Below are positions 17,923 through 27,042 of a stretch of 64,000 nucleotides of DNA, one piece after another. The notes beneath the pieces were generated by a model, which was given only the letters and a program-made list of their open reading frames with translations, was not told the origin of the DNA and searched no databases. Position 1 is the stretch's first letter. The number at the start of each line of letters is the position of its first letter. The position numbers and the translations under genes are program-made. The DNA comes from Pectinatus sottacetonis (GTDB taxonomy: Bacteria > Bacillota > Negativicutes > Selenomonadales > Selenomonadaceae), in NCBI RefSeq assembly GCF_015732155.1, contig NZ_WIQK01000001.1, forward strand, positions 1,684,001 to 1,748,000. The letters run 5' to 3'.

Positions 17923-18774
17923 TCAATCAATAGGGACTTCTTCACGCTGGCGGTTTTTAAATCTTATTCTGGTTTTATAGCCAAATGATTTAGCATATTG
18001 GATGGCATCATCTATATATGCTCCGCAGTCTTCTGGCTTATGAGCATCAGAAGATGTTATTATTGGCAGCTTATACTGCGCAGCAATTTTCATAAAATCT
18101 GGATAAGGCGATATTTCCTGTATAGGGTAACGGTAACGAGTCCCGGTATTAATATCAATAATCATATTAGCTTTTTTCAACGCTTCTGCAACACGTATAA
18201 GATATGGTGTTGCATCAAAGGCAGGCAGAAATTTAAATAAACGGATATTGAAGGGATGTCCCAATACATCATATAATCCGGCGGCACAGAGTTTTTCTAC
18301 TTCCTGTGTATACCACTCATATATTTCTTTTAAGTCATGTTTGTTCCACTCGGCTTTTATCTGGGAAGAATCATATGCCCAGCCGTGTAGAAAATGGATG
18401 GAGCCAATTACATAATCAAACGGATGTTTAGCAAGAATGTTTTTTACTTTTTCCTGATTTTGAAAATTACATACTTCTATGCCTGTTTTTACGGGATAGC
18501 CTTTTTTCTTTAGCTCGTTCATAAATTTTATATATATAGCAAGCGGACATTTGAATTTGTTTGACTGCAGCCATTTTTTTTGGAAATTGCCGATGAAAGA
18601 ATCATCACAGATGACATCTTCATAGTATAGTTCTTTAAAATCGGTGAACCCATGTGTATGTTCTGAGATACCTATTTCACTAATGCCGCATCTTTTGGCA
18701 CTGTCAAAAAAACCCTGTACCCATGCTAAGTTGTACGAACCATATTCAAAATGCATATGATAATCTATTTTCAT
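17923..18774 (-). CDS. PHP-domain phosphatase, HisJ-like
   Basis: A 283-residue PHP metal-dependent phosphoesterase. The HxH motif is DYHMHFEYG at residues 4-12. Further metal ligands lie in ISEHTHGF, VIGSIHFLHGW, VLGHPFN and the C-terminal TSSDAHKPEDCG. The closest named group is histidinol-phosphate phosphatase HisJ, but no other his gene is nearby, so the substrate is uncertain. It is transcribed after a HAD hydrolase on the minus strand, separated by 19 nt, suggesting a two-gene unit. Confidence 0.85.
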   Translation of the reverse strand: MKIDYHMHFEYGSYNLAWVQGFFDSAKRCGISEIGISEHTHGFTDFKELYYEDVICDDSFIGNFQKKWLQSNKFKCPLAIYIKFMNELKKKGYPVKTGIEVCNFQNQEKVKNILAKHPFDYVIGSIHFLHGWAYDSSQIKAEWNKHDLKEIYEWYTQEVEKLCAAGLYDVLGHPFNIRLFKFLPAFDATPYLIRVAEALKKANMIIDINTGTRYRYPIQEISPYPDFMKIAAQYKLPIITSSDAHKPEDCGAYIDDAIQYAKSFGYKTRIRFKNRQREEVPID

Positions 18775-18793
18775 AACTGTGCCATTCTCCTCA

Positions 18794-19591
18794 TTATTTT
18801 GTTTTTTCTAAATAACGGCGGATCACTTTTATTACCCCACCCTGATTATTGGCAGGAGCAACATATTTAGCAATTTCCTTTATTTCCGGCAGTGCATTTT
18901 CCATGGCATAACTTTCACCTACGGTTTGGAGCATTTCCCTGTCATTGTAAAAATCGCCGAAAGCCATGCATTCTTCTGGTTTTATATTTAATTTTTTCTG
19001 TATCTTTTTTATAGCAATGCCCTTGTTTATTCCCTTTGGCATAATATCGACCCATGTATCGGTTGCCATGACGATTTGGACATCCTTTTGGTATTTTAAT
19101 AAATATTTATATGCTGATTCATGAATATTTCTGTGACGATAATCACAGATGGAAATTTTTATTATAGGATCGGTGATACTGGCAAAATTATCTACTAACT
19201 GATGCTGAGTATAATATTTTTCCATTTCATTGAAGAAGGAGAGGTCATTATCAATAACATAACTGCCCTTGCAGGTACATACAACAGTACATACATCCTT
19301 AAGTGAAACAGCCACTTTTATCAGTGAATGGGCCATATCATCGGGCAGGCTTACAGAAAACAGCAGTTTATCTCCGTGGGAAACCATGGTACCGTTTTCA
19401 GCGATAAATAACCAATCATCTTTATATTTGGCAAACTGGGCAGCCAGAGCATAATACTGACGACCGCTGGCAGGGGAAAATATTATATTACGTTTTTTTA
19501 ATTCGGCAATTGTTTCATCAAAGTCACTGGGAAGATTACCATTATCATCTAATAAAGTGCCATCCATATCGGAAATTATCCATTTTATCAT
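18794..19591 (-). CDS. HAD superfamily (Cof-type) sugar-phosphate phosphatase
   Basis: About 265 residues. Motif I is SDMDGTLLDD, with both nucleophile and acid/base Asp. The C-terminal motif AFGDFYNDREMLQTVG carries the Mg-binding acidic pair. A C2-type cap lies between, as in Cof-like phosphatases. Substrate unknown. The frame is open back to 19663, but the ATG at 19591, beginning MIKWIISDMDGT, has AGGAGC about 9 nt upstream and places motif I at the usual position. Confidence 0.87.
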   Translation of the reverse strand: MIKWIISDMDGTLLDDNGNLPSDFDETIAELKKRNIIFSPASGRQYYALAAQFAKYKDDWLFIAENGTMVSHGDKLLFSVSLPDDMAHSLIKVAVSLKDVCTVVCTCKGSYVIDNDLSFFNEMEKYYTQHQLVDNFASITDPIIKISICDYRHRNIHESAYKYLLKYQKDVQIVMATDTWVDIMPKGINKGIAIKKIQKKLNIKPEECMAFGDFYNDREMLQTVGESYAMENALPEIKEIAKYVAPANNQGGVIKVIRRYLEKTK

Positions 19592-19715
19592 CAAAATATA
19601 GCTCCTTTGTAATATTAAGTCAATTATAACATACCAACTGATATTTATCAGTAAAATTATCATAGGAATAATGTTTTAACAGCGAGATAATAGTTAATAA
19701 TGATATTATTTATTA

Positions 19716-19745
19716 TTTACACTATTAGCTTTAGTCTGTTATACT
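19716..19745 (+). promoter_or_regulatory. Promoter of the ClpX paralogue
   Basis: TTTACA (19716-19721), 18 nt, TATACT (19740-19745). The predicted leader is about 185 nt. It contains a long-range stem ATGCTCATATAT (19804-19815) with ATATATGGGCAT (19871-19882). Confidence 0.5.
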
Positions 19746-19936
19746 ATATATACCATAAGAAAATATAATTTAAGGACGATTTATAATAGGGACAAGTAGG
19801 AATATGCTCATATATAGCTAAGGTTTTGCTTTTTGCTGATAGGCAATATGAAAAATCATAATAAGCCAAAATATATGGGCATGATTATTATTTAAGGTGA
19901 AACTAGCTCCAAACAGTGAGGAAAGAAGGAATAGAT

Positions 19937-21265
19937 ATGTCTAAAAATGCTAAAAATGATTTATATCATGTATGCAGTTTTTGCAAAAGAAATATAAAGA
20001 TAACCAGTCAGTATGACCTGCCTATTTATGATCCACAAACAGGATTTGCTATATGCAAGGATTGTATAAAGGAAATATATCAGCTTATTGTTGATAATGA
20101 AGCCGAAAATGAAAAAAAGGTTCGGGCAAAATTTATAGATAACTTAGATATGGTACTGGATAAAAATCGCCCGCATATTATAAAAAAATATCTTGATGAG
20201 TACATCATAAATCAAGATCATGCTAAGAAAATTCTATCAGTAGCAGTGTATAATCACTATAAGCGTATGAAATGCATGGATAAAAATGATAATGTGGAAA
20301 TAGAAAAATCAAATGTTATTATGATGGGTCCTTCTGGCTGTGGTAAAACAGCCATGCTATCCCATTTGGCTAAAATGCTTGATATCCCTTTTGCTGTGAC
20401 TGATGCATCAAGTCTGACGGAAGCTGGTTTTGTGGGAGCAGATGTTGAAGTTGCCGTGAGAAATTTGTATTACGCTGCTAATAAAAATGTTGAAAAAACA
20501 GAACATGGAATAATTTATTTGGATGAGTTTGATAAAATTGCCAGAAAATCGGGAGAAAATAATTCTATAACAGCTGATCCCGGACATGAAGGTGTTCAAC
20601 AAGCACTGTTAAAAATGCTTGAAGGTAGTACTGTAGAATTTACGGCCAGAGGGCAGCGAAAACATCCGGAAGCACCTACTACGAAAATTAATACGACAAA
20701 TATATTGTTTATCGTGGGAGGCGCCTTTGTTGGTATAGAAAAACTTATAGAAAAACGTTTAAAGAAAAATGATTCTTTAATTGGATTCGGTGCACAGATT
20801 AAGGGAAAAGAGAAAAAGACTAGCTATGATGATCTAATAAAAAAAGTAACACCAGAAGATTTGATGAAATTTGGTATTATTCCAGAAATAATTGGTCGCC
20901 TGCCTATAATTTGTACATTAGAAACCCTTGATGAAAATGCACTTTTGCGTATACTTACGGAGCCAAAAAATGCACCTGTCAAACAGTATGAAAAACTGAT
21001 GGCTGTTGATAATGTGCAGCTTGAGTTTACAAGGGAGGCTCTTAAAGCAGTGGCACAGAAAGCAATTGCTCGTAAAACAGGAGCGCGCAGTTTGAAAGGG
21101 ATATTGGAAGAATCTATGCTGGATATTATGTATGAATTGCCAAAATCACAGGAACACAGGAAAGTAACTGTTACAGCTGACTGTATTGAAAAAAAAGCTA
21201 AGCCAAAAGTTGAAATTATAGAAGAACCTGAACAAATAGAAGAAAAGAATAATTTTGCAGGATAA
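19937..21265 (+). CDS. ClpX-like AAA+ unfoldase (paralogue)
   Basis: About 442 residues. An N-terminal zinc finger (CSFCKRN ... CKDC) is followed by the AAA+ core: Walker A GPSGCGKT, Walker B IIYLDEFDKIA, pore loop EAGFVGADVE (GFVG instead of the usual GYVG), GVQQALLKMLEGS and sensor GARSLKG. The IGF loop that docks ClpX on ClpP is kept (LIGFGAQIKGK). It therefore probably feeds ClpP, but it is not next to clpP or lon, where the housekeeping clpX normally lies. The acidic C-terminal tail (VEIIEEPEQIEEKN) is unusual. GTG 19916 is possible; ATG 19937 follows AAGAAGGA and is preferred. Confidence 0.85.
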   Translation: MSKNAKNDLYHVCSFCKRNIKITSQYDLPIYDPQTGFAICKDCIKEIYQLIVDNEAENEKKVRAKFIDNLDMVLDKNRPHIIKKYLDEYIINQDHAKKILSVAVYNHYKRMKCMDKNDNVEIEKSNVIMMGPSGCGKTAMLSHLAKMLDIPFAVTDASSLTEAGFVGADVEVAVRNLYYAANKNVEKTEHGIIYLDEFDKIARKSGENNSITADPGHEGVQQALLKMLEGSTVEFTARGQRKHPEAPTTKINTTNILFIVGGAFVGIEKLIEKRLKKNDSLIGFGAQIKGKEKKTSYDDLIKKVTPEDLMKFGIIPEIIGRLPIICTLETLDENALLRILTEPKNAPVKQYEKLMAVDNVQLEFTREALKAVAQKAIARKTGARSLKGILEESMLDIMYELPKSQEHRKVTVTADCIEKKAKPKVEIIEEPEQIEEKNNFAG

Positions 21266-21312
21266 TAGGTTGTTCAATGAATTGACTGATACTAATATCT
21301 AAGCATAAAATG

Positions 21313-21360
21313 AAAACAGGAAATGAATTAATAGTTGTTAAATTTATTTCCTGTTTTTTT
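21313..21360 (+). terminator. Terminator after the ClpX paralogue
   Basis: AAAACAGGAAAT (21313-21324) pairs with ATTTCCTGTTTT (21346-21357), followed by a run of Ts. Confidence 0.75.
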
Positions 21361-21465
21361 ATAAATAAGAATAATTTTTATTAGTTTGGTAACTTACTCA
21401 CAGATAAAGAGATTCATATATTATATAATTGGTTCATAAGATTAGTAAAGGAGGATATTATTACT

Positions 21466-23961
21466 ATGAAAACTGTGATTATCGGTGGGGTAGCCGGAGG
21501 TGCCACAACAGCGGCAAGACTCAGAAGAAGAGATGAATCGATGCAGATTGTTATCTTGGAAAAAGGGGAATATATATCTTATGCTAACTGTGGTCTTCCT
21601 TATTATATAGGTGATGTAATAAAGGAAAGAGAAAACTTATTAGTGCAGACACCAGAAAAGATGAAGGCAAAGTTTAATATAGATGTACGTGTAAATAATG
21701 AAGTTTTACAAATAGAAGCAGATAAGAAAAGCGTTTTAGTAAAAAACCTGCAAACTGGTAAAGAATACGAGGAAAGTTATGATAAATTGGTTATAGCTAC
21801 AGGTTCTTCACCGCTTAAGCCACCTATTCCCGGTATTAAAGCGAAACACATTCATACACTGTGGAATATTCCTGATACAGATGCTATTAAAAAAATAGTA
21901 AAAGACTCAAAGCCGGCTAAAGCTGCAGTCATCGGTGGCGGTTTTATCGGACTGGAAATGGCGGAAAATTTGCACGCAGCTGGTATAAAAGTTACTTTGA
22001 TTGAAGCTATGGATCAGGTAATGGCTCCCTTAGACAAGGAAATGGCACAGCTTTTACATGAAAATATTGTGCAAAATGATGTAGAATTACTTTTGAATGA
22101 TGGAGTGAAATCATTTGAAGAGCAGTCAGATAAAACAATAATAACCTTAAACAGCGGAAGAAAAATTGATGCGGAACTGATTATATTATCAATAGGAGTG
22201 CGGCCAAACAGCCTTTTGGCAAAACAGGCTGGATTGGATATAAATAAGCGCGGTGGTATAGTTGTAAATGGATATATGCAGACAACAAATAAAGATATTT
22301 ATGCCGTAGGAGATGTAGTTGAGGTAGATGATCCCTTGCTGGGTGGCAGAACGATGATTCCCTTGGCTGGACCGGCTAATAAACAAGGGCGTATTTGTGC
22401 TGATAATATCGTGGGTGATACAAAAGTATATGAAGGAACTTACGGAACAGCAGTCGCTAAAGTTTTTGATTTGAATGCGGCTTCTGTGGGGATAAATGAA
22501 AAAAGATTAATGGCAATGGGAAAGAGTAAAGACCGCGATTATTATACGATTCTAATCAATCAGAAATCACATGCAGGTTACTATCCTAATGCATCAAACA
22601 TGATTTTGAAAATGATTTTTACAGCTGAAGGGAAAATTATAGGAGCACAGATCGTAGGTCAGGGCGGTGTAGATAAAAGAATAGATACCATTGTCGCTGT
22701 TATGCAGATGGATGGTGATATTTATTCATTGCAGAAATTGGAGCTTGCCTATGCTCCGCCGTTTTCTTCAGCAAAAGATCCAGTTAATATGCTGGGGTTT
22801 GTTGCTGAAAATGTATTAACGGGCATGGTCAATTTTGTTAGTCCGGCTGAGCTGGATAAAATGAATAACGGTAAAAATGATATCACTGTTTTGGATATTA
22901 CAGAAGATATAGAATTTATGGTATACCATATTGCCAATGCTTATCATATACCATTGGGACAGTTGCGTCGCCGTCTTGCAGAATTGGATAAAAATAAACC
23001 GATAGTTGTTTATTGTGCAGTGGGAATACGTTCCTATAATGCAGCTAGAATACTGATGCAAAATGGTTTTAAGAATGTATCGGTATTAGAAGGTGGTACA
23101 AATTTTTATAAATCACAGCATTTTACAAAACCAGTTATAGATGTAACATTGGAAAAACCAGTATTAGTACAACCAATTCAAAAAAAGGAAAAAAGTACTT
23201 CATACATTAATGAAATAAATATAAAGTCACTTGACTGCAACGGGCTGCAGTGCCCTGGCCCGATAATGAAAGTAAATCAGATCGTACGGCAAATGAATGA
23301 TGGTGAAACCGTAAAAGTATCAGCTACAGATATGGGATTTGTTCGTGATATCAAGTCATGGTGTGATAAGACAAACAATACACTGGTGAAAACGGAACGA
23401 AAGGATAACCAATATATAGCGTATATTACAAAGGGAACAGCAGCTGCTGCACCTGTATCGGCAGTGGGAATGCCAATGGTGCAGGAACAGCCTAAGGGAA
23501 AAACCCTGATAGTATTCAGCAATGATCTTGATCGGGCATTTGCTTCTTTTATAATAGCAAATGGGGCAGCAGCAATGGGAAGACCAGTTACGATGTTTTT
23601 CACTTTTTGGGGGCTCAATATTTTAAGGAAAAGCAATCCGCCTGCAGTAAAGAAATCCTTTATAGCCAAGATGTTTGGCAGCATGATGCCGCGGGGAACG
23701 GAAAAATTGACTATTTCCAAGATGAATATGGGGGGGATAGGCACTAAAATGATGAAAAAAATTATGCATGATAAAAATGTTGCTTCACTTGACGAACTGA
23801 TAGCGCAGGCTAAAGCCAGCGGGGTGAAGATGATTGCCTGCACAATGTCCATGGATGTAATGGGAATTACAAAAGAAGAATTAATAGATGGCATTGAATT
23901 TGGCGGGGTAGCATCATATCTTGGGGACGCAGAGGAAGCAAATGTAAATTTATTTATTTAA
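21466..23961 (+). CDS. CoA-disulfide reductase / rhodanese / TusA / DsrE multidomain protein
   Basis: An 831-residue four-module fusion. Residues 1-320 are an FAD/NAD(P) disulfide oxidoreductase (GGVAGGATTAARLRRRDE, redox Cys in YANCGLPYYIGD, second nucleotide site VIGGGFIGLEMAENL). Residues 330-445 are its dimerisation domain. Residues 460-550 are a rhodanese domain with catalytic Cys (VVYCAVGIRSYNAARIL). Residues 578-650 are TusA-like (LDCNGLQCPGPIMKV). Residues 670-831 are a DsrE-like domain (TLIVFSNDLDRAFASFIIA). It probably reduces CoA or other disulfides/polysulfides and relays sulfane sulfur. It is transcribed alone and faces a Crp-type regulator across a shared terminator. Confidence 0.92.
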   Translation: MKTVIIGGVAGGATTAARLRRRDESMQIVILEKGEYISYANCGLPYYIGDVIKERENLLVQTPEKMKAKFNIDVRVNNEVLQIEADKKSVLVKNLQTGKEYEESYDKLVIATGSSPLKPPIPGIKAKHIHTLWNIPDTDAIKKIVKDSKPAKAAVIGGGFIGLEMAENLHAAGIKVTLIEAMDQVMAPLDKEMAQLLHENIVQNDVELLLNDGVKSFEEQSDKTIITLNSGRKIDAELIILSIGVRPNSLLAKQAGLDINKRGGIVVNGYMQTTNKDIYAVGDVVEVDDPLLGGRTMIPLAGPANKQGRICADNIVGDTKVYEGTYGTAVAKVFDLNAASVGINEKRLMAMGKSKDRDYYTILINQKSHAGYYPNASNMILKMIFTAEGKIIGAQIVGQGGVDKRIDTIVAVMQMDGDIYSLQKLELAYAPPFSSAKDPVNMLGFVAENVLTGMVNFVSPAELDKMNNGKNDITVLDITEDIEFMVYHIANAYHIPLGQLRRRLAELDKNKPIVVYCAVGIRSYNAARILMQNGFKNVSVLEGGTNFYKSQHFTKPVIDVTLEKPVLVQPIQKKEKSTSYINEINIKSLDCNGLQCPGPIMKVNQIVRQMNDGETVKVSATDMGFVRDIKSWCDKTNNTLVKTERKDNQYIAYITKGTAAAAPVSAVGMPMVQEQPKGKTLIVFSNDLDRAFASFIIANGAAAMGRPVTMFFTFWGLNILRKSNPPAVKKSFIAKMFGSMMPRGTEKLTISKMNMGGIGTKMMKKIMHDKNVASLDELIAQAKASGVKMIACTMSMDVMGITKEELIDGIEFGGVASYLGDAEEANVNLFI

Positions 23962-23976
23962 AATAGTATGGTAAAT

Positions 23977-24026
23977 AAAAACTGCGGAATTGTTTTCTTT
24001 TAGAAAAGAAAAAATTCCGCAGTTTT
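23977..24026. terminator. Long bidirectional terminator
   Basis: AAAACTGCGGAATT (from 23977) pairs with AATTCCGCAGTTTT (to 24026), and the inner TTTTCTTTT/AAAAGAAAA extends the stem. It serves the convergent fusion gene and crp-like gene. Confidence 0.8.
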
Positions 24027-24030
24027 GCAT

Positions 24031-24702
24031 TTATAACAGCTTTTTTAGTCCGGTCTTATTCAAGATCGTGATTTTACCGCGTGATAATTTAACAAGTCCC
24101 TCAGTTGAAAAATATTTTAGCATCCTGCTTACAACTTCACGGGCACTGCCCAGTAATTTGGCAATTTGCTCATGAGTCATATTTATTGAGGCAGCAGGAG
24201 TATTTTTACTTTCATTTAATAAAAATAAAGCCAGTCTTTTATCAAAACTCATAAATAATATTTGCTGCAAAGTCCACATTATATCAGAAAAGCGTTCAGT
24301 AGCTTCTTTATAGGCGAATGCTTCAAGATAAACATTATTGTTCATTACAGAAGAAAAAACTGTGGGTGATATTTTCATAACATCACAATCAGTTATAGCA
24401 TCCATGTATATGTCAAAAGTAATACTTTTTAATACGCAAGTTGCAGAGAGAAGGCATAAACTTCCGTTGTTTAAACGGTATAAGGTTATTTCCCGTCCTT
24501 CAGATGAGTTTATATAAATTCTCATTGATCCTGATTTTACAAAAAATATGCCCATGCATTGCGTATCTGTGTTATGGATAAATTCATTTTTACAGTAATG
24601 TACAAATGAAGAATTATCTATTAATAGGTTTTGCTGTCTTATGCTTAGTTTATCCCAGCAGGTCAGACTTTTTTTTAATATTTTACGTATTTCTTCTTTC
24701 AT
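24031..24702 (-). CDS. Crp/Fnr family transcriptional regulator
   Basis: A 223-residue regulator. The N-terminal two-thirds is a cyclic-nucleotide-binding-type jelly roll (CMGIFFVKSGSMRIYINSSEGREITLYRL). The C-terminal winged helix is MTHEQIAKLLGSAREVVSRMLKYF. No N-terminal Cys cluster of the Fnr type is visible (CKNEF and CWDK only), so the signal is unknown. It converges on the sulfur-relay fusion gene, which is a plausible target by position only. Confidence 0.87.
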   Translation of the reverse strand: MKEEIRKILKKSLTCWDKLSIRQQNLLIDNSSFVHYCKNEFIHNTDTQCMGIFFVKSGSMRIYINSSEGREITLYRLNNGSLCLLSATCVLKSITFDIYMDAITDCDVMKISPTVFSSVMNNNVYLEAFAYKEATERFSDIMWTLQQILFMSFDKRLALFLLNESKNTPAASINMTHEQIAKLLGSAREVVSRMLKYFSTEGLVKLSRGKITILNKTGLKKLL

Positions 24703-24768
24703 AGATTATCCTTTATAAAATTAAGCAGTTAATAAAATAAATTCCGAAAATATTTTGTATATAAGTCG

Positions 24769-26478
24769 TTAACGGGCTGGTTCAAATCTTATAGTAGTAT
24801 CATAGTTGCGGCCTTGGACCATACGCAGACGAAGTGCATCAAAAGCTGGATTGATAATACTTTTCGATGGAACATATTCTTTTGTTTTGATATCGGCAAT
24901 ATTAAGTACGGTGTGAATCATATCATCAGTCATATAGGGACGGTTAACAGATTGTTCTATAGCTGTCCATTTTTGTGGATAAGTCTGTTTAAATTTGTTC
25001 GATGCCCAAATTATCATAGGAACTTCCAGCATATAATGGTTAGGATTTTCCTCTACGTGACCAGCAAAATTACTACCATCATCGTAGACAGTTTCGCCAT
25101 GATCAGGAAGATAAATTACGATGGCATTTAGTTTTTTAAATCTATCAATTATACTGCTGACAATATAATCATTGTAATAAAGAGCATTTGTATATTGGGC
25201 CAGAACTATCTTTTTTTCATCGGAAACATTTTTATGGATGTCATTTTTATTGAATTTGGAAAATACATAGGGGAAACGCTTATAATATAGACTATGGCCG
25301 CCCATTAAATGAAGCACATAGAAATTTTTTGGTGCGGAATGGAGCATCGCCTTATCCAGTAAGGGAAATAAAGCACTGTCGAACTTTGTAGCTGCCTCAT
25401 GAGAATCACGCATGGTAGTAAATTCATGTATATTACTGTGATTAGCATACAATAAAGCCACATTTCCCCATACTCCGGAGCTTTCCTGATTGGAAAGCCA
25501 GTATGTTTTATAGCCAGCAGCTTTCATCACATCTATGAGATTATTATATTTGTACCATGGTTTTTTAGATTCATAATCGCAAAAAGTGAATAAATCGCGT
25601 AAAACAGCTACAGTTGTAGAATGGGGACTTATGCAGTCGGTGAATACAGCAATATTATTTTCTTTTTTCATGGCATCAAGATTAGGGGTGTTAGGGAGAT
25701 AATAGCCGTAAAGATGCATGTGGTTACGATTTGTTGCTTCTCCCAGGATAAAAACAATATTGGGGATAGTACTGTTATTTTGTACGATATCATTTGTGAA
25801 GGTAAATTCCTGATTGAGTTTTTTATATGTTTCCATATTGGAAACAGCAGTTTGTGCTGCTGCGTATACTCTTACAATAGGGATATCAAGCAGATTACTC
25901 TTAATGAAAGAATGATAGGAAAAGATGATAACTGCTCCTGAAATGAGGCCTGCGGAGAAGATTCCCCATAATGTGCAGTTGTGCTTTGAGCGGGGAGAAA
26001 TAAGGAAATTCTTGTAAAATATATTCTTTTTCAATAAGAAGGCAATAATAAAGAATAGAAGTATATATATTATCCAGCTCCAGCCAACATACATTTTGAA
26101 AAATTCATTTGCTTCGCGGGAATTGGTCTCCAGCATGGCAGTCACGATACCAGGACCTACTACAGCATTATAATTATAGATAGAAAAAATTTCTCCCAGG
26201 CATAAAAAACTGCTTATATAAAAAAAGGCATTGGAAAATAGTTTTTTTATGGCGGGCAGCGGAATAGCTTCGAGCAATAGTGTAAGTAATAAAGTTCCAG
26301 CCAATAATAAAATGCCATCAAGGAGCATCACCATATATTGTTTGATCTGCCATAAAGACCAGGCAATAGAAAGATAGTTAAAGACAAATACACCTATGAT
26401 AAAACCTGTGTTTTTTTTGAGGGCATAGCGAATAAGTGATTCAAAGTTAGAAGGAATATGTATACTTTTATATACCAT
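24769..26478 (-). CDS. Lipid A / LPS phosphoethanolamine transferase (EptA-like)
   Basis: A 569-residue protein. Five N-terminal membrane segments fill about residues 25-190, followed by a periplasmic sulfatase-fold domain. Motifs: FILGEATNRNHMHLYGY (metal site Glu), the nucleophile region SPHSTTVAVLRDLF, HLMGGHSLYYKRFP and YLPDHGETVYDD with GHVEENP (metal ligands). Family members move phosphoethanolamine from phosphatidylethanolamine to lipid A or core sugars. A gene like this needs an LPS outer membrane, so it supports a diderm organism. Single gene on the minus strand. Confidence 0.88.
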   Translation of the reverse strand: MVYKSIHIPSNFESLIRYALKKNTGFIIGVFVFNYLSIAWSLWQIKQYMVMLLDGILLLAGTLLLTLLLEAIPLPAIKKLFSNAFFYISSFLCLGEIFSIYNYNAVVGPGIVTAMLETNSREANEFFKMYVGWSWIIYILLFFIIAFLLKKNIFYKNFLISPRSKHNCTLWGIFSAGLISGAVIIFSYHSFIKSNLLDIPIVRVYAAAQTAVSNMETYKKLNQEFTFTNDIVQNNSTIPNIVFILGEATNRNHMHLYGYYLPNTPNLDAMKKENNIAVFTDCISPHSTTVAVLRDLFTFCDYESKKPWYKYNNLIDVMKAAGYKTYWLSNQESSGVWGNVALLYANHSNIHEFTTMRDSHEAATKFDSALFPLLDKAMLHSAPKNFYVLHLMGGHSLYYKRFPYVFSKFNKNDIHKNVSDEKKIVLAQYTNALYYNDYIVSSIIDRFKKLNAIVIYLPDHGETVYDDGSNFAGHVEENPNHYMLEVPMIIWASNKFKQTYPQKWTAIEQSVNRPYMTDDMIHTVLNIADIKTKEYVPSKSIINPAFDALRLRMVQGRNYDTTIRFEPAR

Positions 26479-26659
26479 GTTTTGCTCCGTATAAGTATGT
26501 TAATGTAAAACTTTACAAAATATTAAAATTTCTCTAATATTATAACATAATAGTTACAAAGGATAAATAAGAAAAAAATAAATAAAAAGCATAGTTATAA
26601 TAAGAGGATTGAAGGGAATATTGTTTTTTTTTTGATTTTATGATAATATAATGGCGGTA

Positions 26660-27026
26660 AAACATACTGATGATAATAGCGATGAAGAAGAGGGCACGGA
26701 CGGAACGGTACAGAGAAAAATCTCCTAGTATGACTGCACTGACTTAAGTGATTATAAATGTGGATGTATTATGATGTTAACAATTAATCGGGGCAAAATA
26801 ATATATTATTTTGCATTTTTAAGTTATAGCCATGACTGCTTAGCTGAAAGAGATTTACGTAGAAGTTTGTTGTTGTAGCTTTAGAGCTTTTGTAGTGAAA
26901 ATAGTAGCTGCAGACGTTAACACGGCGTTAAGTGTTTAAGCTTTGTATGCGTATATAATACAAAGAAATTTAGGTGGTACCACGGAAGTATACTCTTTCG
27001 TCCTATGAGGGACGAAAGAGTTTTTT
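26660..27026 (+). ncRNA. T-box leader of valS
   Basis: The T-box core AGGTGGTACCACGG lies at 26972-26985. It is followed by a perfect terminator stem CTCTTTCGTCC (26993-27003) with GGACGAAAGAG (27010-27020) and six Ts. The UGGU bulge fits the discriminator A of tRNA-Val. GCGATGAAGAAGAG near 26680 marks the start of stem I, and a TATAAT lies at 26647-26652. I could not identify the Val specifier with confidence because stem I is atypical. Confidence 0.88.
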
Positions 27027-27042
27027 ATTTAGGAGGTATAAG

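Noticed and set aside
26974-27042. Extension of valS by 23 residues upstream
   Set aside because: It would translate the T-box antiterminator and terminator; AGGAGG at 27031 defines ATG 27043.
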